DNA from: Staphylococcus hyicus
GTDB taxonomy: Bacteria; Bacillota; Bacilli; Staphylococcales; Staphylococcaceae
Assembly: GCF_000816085.1 (NCBI RefSeq)
Contig: NZ_CP008747.1
Span: forward strand, 1,984,001-2,048,000
DNA length: 64,000 nucleotides
Reading direction: 5' to 3'
Position 1 is the stretch's first letter. Every line of letters begins with the position of its first letter. Positions 61,846 to 64,000 of the stretch are shown here, piece by piece. The notes under the pieces were generated by a model that saw only the letters and a program-made list of their open reading frames with translations, was not told the DNA's origin and searched no databases. The position numbers were made by a program, and so were the translations under genes.

Positions 61846-62259
61846 TTATTTACCGTATTTATTTAGTTTTTGAGTCACATCACGGAATGTCTTTTCAAGT
61901 TGACTAAACGTATCAATAGGAATCTCTTTGGAATCATTATGCTTTTCAGTTGTCGTTTTCTTATTGTTCGACGCTTTTCGTAAAGACGCTGTCACTTGTT
62001 TAAGCGTGTGTGTCATCATTTCTTCCATAGATGGTTCAGATGTTTGCTTTTGACCCTGTTGGTTATGTTTATTTTGAGACGTTTGATTCTGTGACGTCGA
62101 TGGGTTCTCGGTATCGATTTCTCGATGCGATGCCTGAGCATCAATATGATGACGTTCATGCGTTTTTCCATTCATCGCATCTAATAAAATTGCTGCTGAT
62201 TCCACTAAAATTTTATGCGCTTCCAATAGCTCTAAAACTTTAATTTGCGCTTCTTTCAT
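61846..62259 (-). CDS. hypothetical coiled-coil protein downstream of uvrA
   Basis: A 137-residue protein: helical N-terminus (MKEAQIKVLELLEAHKILVE), a polar Ser/Gln/His/Asn-rich middle (about 50-80), then a second helical segment (MEEMMTHTLKQVTASLRKAS..FSQLEKTFRDVTQKLNKYGK). No known domain. GGAGGAG overlaps the uvrA end, and the ATG starts 3 bases after the uvrA stop, so it is translated from the uvrA message. Confidence 0.7.
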   Translation of the reverse strand: MKEAQIKVLELLEAHKILVESAAILLDAMNGKTHERHHIDAQASHREIDTENPSTSQNQTSQNKHNQQGQKQTSEPSMEEMMTHTLKQVTASLRKASNNKKTTTEKHNDSKEIPIDTFSQLEKTFRDVTQKLNKYGK

Positions 62260-62261
62260 CA

Positions 62262-64000
62262 CTACTCCTCCATTCGCGCTTTATCACGTTCAAGTACTTG
62301 TTTTAAATATTTACCCGTGTAGGATGATTCAGTTGCGGCAATTTCTTCAGGTGTCCCTGTTGCTAAAATTGTACCGCCGCCTTCCCCACCTTCTGGTCCT
62401 AAATCGATTAAATGGTCGGCAGTTTTGATCACATCCAAATTGTGTTCAATAATGACAACCGTATCCCCGTTATCTACAATTTTATTTAACACTTTAAGTA
62501 AACGACTGATATCGTCTACATGTAGTCCAGTTGTAGGTTCATCTAAGATATATATAGAACGCCCTGTTGAACGTTTATGCAATTCTGACGCTAACTTCAC
62601 ACGTTGTGCTTCACCACCCGACAATGTTGTAGCGGGTTGACCGAGGGTAATATATCCTAAACCAACATCTACTAATGTTTGTAATTTACGTTTGATTTTA
62701 GGAATATTTTCGAAAAAGCGCGTTGCATCTTCTACGGTCATGCCTAAAACATCAGCAATATTTTTACCTTTATACGTGACTTCTAATGTTTCGCGGTTAT
62801 AACGCTTGCCTTCACACACTTCACAAGGAACATAGACATCAGGCAAAAAGTGCATTTCGATTTTTATGATGCCGTCCCCTTTACACGCTTCACAACGTCC
62901 ACCTTTCACATTAAAACTGAAACGCCCTTTTTGATACCCTCTCACTTTGGCTTCATTCGTTGAGGCAAATACGTCACGTATATCATCAAATACCCCTGTA
63001 TATGTTGCAGGATTGGAACGTGGCGTACGTCCAATTGGCGATTGGTCAATGTCTATAATTTTATCAATTTCCTCGACACCTTTAATGGCATCATGCGCAC
63101 CAGGTCGTACTTTAGACTTATTAATTTGTTTTGCTAATGCCTTATATAGTACTTCATTCACAAGCGAACTTTTACCTGAACCTGAGACGCCTGTAACGAC
63201 ATTCATCACAGATAATGGAAAGGCGACATCGACATTTTTTAAATTATTACTGCGCGCACCTTTAATTTCAATTTTACGTTCTGAAAGGTCGCGTCGTTTC
63301 TCAGGAACCGGAATAAATTTTTTACCACTCAAATACTGACCCGTTAATGATTTTTTATTTCGCATGACTTGTTTAGGTGTGCCATTTGCCACCACACTGC
63401 CACCATGTTCCCCAGCACCCGGACCAATATCTACAAGATAATCTGCTTCCATCATTGTATCTTCGTCATGTTCGACAACGATAAGTGTATTACCTAAATC
63501 ACGCATGTCCTTTAGTGTAGAAATTAAACGATCATTATCACGTTGATGTAGACCAATTGACGGTTCATCAAGGACATATAATACCCCTGATAGACGTGAG
63601 CCAATTTGTGTTGCCAAACGAATACGTTGTGCCTCACCACCTGACAGCGTACCAGAGGCTCGATTTAATGTTAAATAACCTAAGCCAACATTATTTAAAA
63701 ACTCTAATCGTGCAATAATTTCCTTTAAAATCAATCGTGCTATCTGTTGCTCTTGACTAGAAAGTTGGATATTTTGATAATAATTCAATGCATCATGAAT
63801 CGATTGCGTTACAACTTCACCAATATTTTTACCCGCTACGTATACAGATAAAGCTTCCTTACTTAAACGTTGGCCTTGACACGTTTCACAAACTTGCTCA
63901 GCCATATATTTTTGCATCATTTCACGTACATATTCTGATGGTGAGTCGTGGTAACGACGCTCAATATTCGGAACAACTCCTTCAAAAACCATCGTACGTT
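62262..64000 (-). CDS. uvrA: UvrA, excinuclease ABC subunit A, C-terminal part
   Basis: The frame is open to the window edge and gives the last 579 residues or so of the roughly 940-residue UvrA. Both ABC signatures are seen ([15 protein letters not shown] and [15 protein letters not shown]), with the second Walker [12 protein letters not shown], the zinc finger [17 protein letters not shown] (plus upstream CETCQGQRL for the first finger), and two Walker B regions ([26 protein letters not shown]). It finds bulky DNA lesions for nucleotide excision repair. The N-terminal Walker A and the start codon lie outside the window. Confidence 0.98.
   Translation of the reverse strand, partial: RTMVFEGVVPNIERRYHDSPSEYVREMMQKYMAEQVCETCQGQRLSKEALSVYVAGKNIGEVVTQSIHDALNYYQNIQLSSQEQQIARLILKEIIARLEFLNNVGLGYLTLNRASGTLSGGEAQRIRLATQIGSRLSGVLYVLDEPSIGLHQRDNDRLISTLKDMRDLGNTLIVVEHDEDTMMEADYLVDIGPGAGEHGGSVVANGTPKQVMRNKKSLTGQYLSGKKFIPVPEKRRDLSERKIEIKGARSNNLKNVDVAFPLSVMNVVTGVSGSGKSSLVNEVLYKALAKQINKSKVRPGAHDAIKGVEEIDKIIDIDQSPIGRTPRSNPATYTGVFDDIRDVFASTNEAKVRGYQKGRFSFNVKGGRCEACKGDGIIKIEMHFLPDVYVPCEVCEGKRYNRETLEVTYKGKNIADVLGMTVEDATRFFENIPKIKRKLQTLVDVGLGYITLGQPATTLSGGEAQRVKLASELHKRSTGRSIYILDEPTTGLHVDDISRLLKVLNKIVDNGDTVVIIEHNLDVIKTADHLIDLGPEGGEGGGTILATGTPEEIAATESSYTGKYLKQVLERDKARMEE

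Overview
The window is a low-GC Firmicutes chromosome segment that reads as Staphylococcus core genome. Diagnostic content is the dltXABCD operon, sufCDSUB, the gapR-gapA-pgk-tpiA-gpmI-eno glycolytic operon, secG-est-rnr-smpB-ssrA, an aureolysin-type protease gene, cspC, clpP-whiA-yvcK-rapZ-trxB, and hprK-lgt-uvrA. Several protein lengths and motifs match what I recall of S. aureus, but the divergence (a different ssrA tag sequence, shifted protein lengths, a different aureolysin leader) suggests a non-aureus species. I cannot name the species from sequence alone.

Layout. 0-1.1 kb: tail of a type II NADH dehydrogenase, YuzD and the Fe-S carrier Nfu. 1.5-6 kb: dltXABCD (D-alanylation of teichoic acids), including the 43-residue dltX. 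6-13.4 kb: a hydroxyacid dehydrogenase/HAD phosphatase/HepT-like (DUF86) operon, DUF3055, then yutD, lipA and a yunD-yunE-yunF-like set. 14-21 kb: a CNNM/CorC-type membrane protein, the SUF Fe-S assembly operon, and divergently a DUF368 (PopT-type) undecaprenyl-phosphate transporter. 22-25.2 kb: a methionine ABC importer behind an S-box (SAM) riboswitch. 25.2-28.7 kb: small redox and one-carbon genes (thioredoxin-like/TOPRIM pair, gcvH, YusI, a second thioredoxin-like protein, nitroreductase, aroD). 29-31.4 kb: acetyltransferase, YbgA-like protein, MFS exporter. 31.6-36.5 kb: tmRNA, SmpB, RNase R, carboxylesterase, SecG. 37-45 kb: the glycolytic operon with its CggR-type repressor and a recognisable operator. 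45-53 kb: the most variable part, with small membrane proteins, a 26-codon unannotated ORF, an aureolysin-like metalloprotease, a quinone-responsive catE-like gene with a near-ideal QsrR-type palindrome, a lipoprotein, and an integrase remnant beside tRNA-Arg(CCG). 53-64 kb: clpP with a CtsR box, whiA-yvcK-rapZ, trxB, a TPR protein, an acyltransferase, lgt, hprK and the 3' part of uvrA.

The intergenic spaces hold a dispersed modular repeat (three related copies near 1.2, 13.8 and 22.1 kb) with terminal inverted GGGACATA/TATGTCCC ends and a conserved CCAACAAAA hairpin. Transcription is mainly on the minus strand, with rho-independent terminators at most operon ends.

I see no CRISPR array, intact prophage, resistance island or obvious defence system. 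The strongest candidates for something undescribed are the 26-codon hydrophobic-cationic peptide at 46162, the modular repeat family, the overlapping TOPRIM/thioredoxin gene pair, and a HepT-like protein with an intact catalytic motif but no MntA partner.
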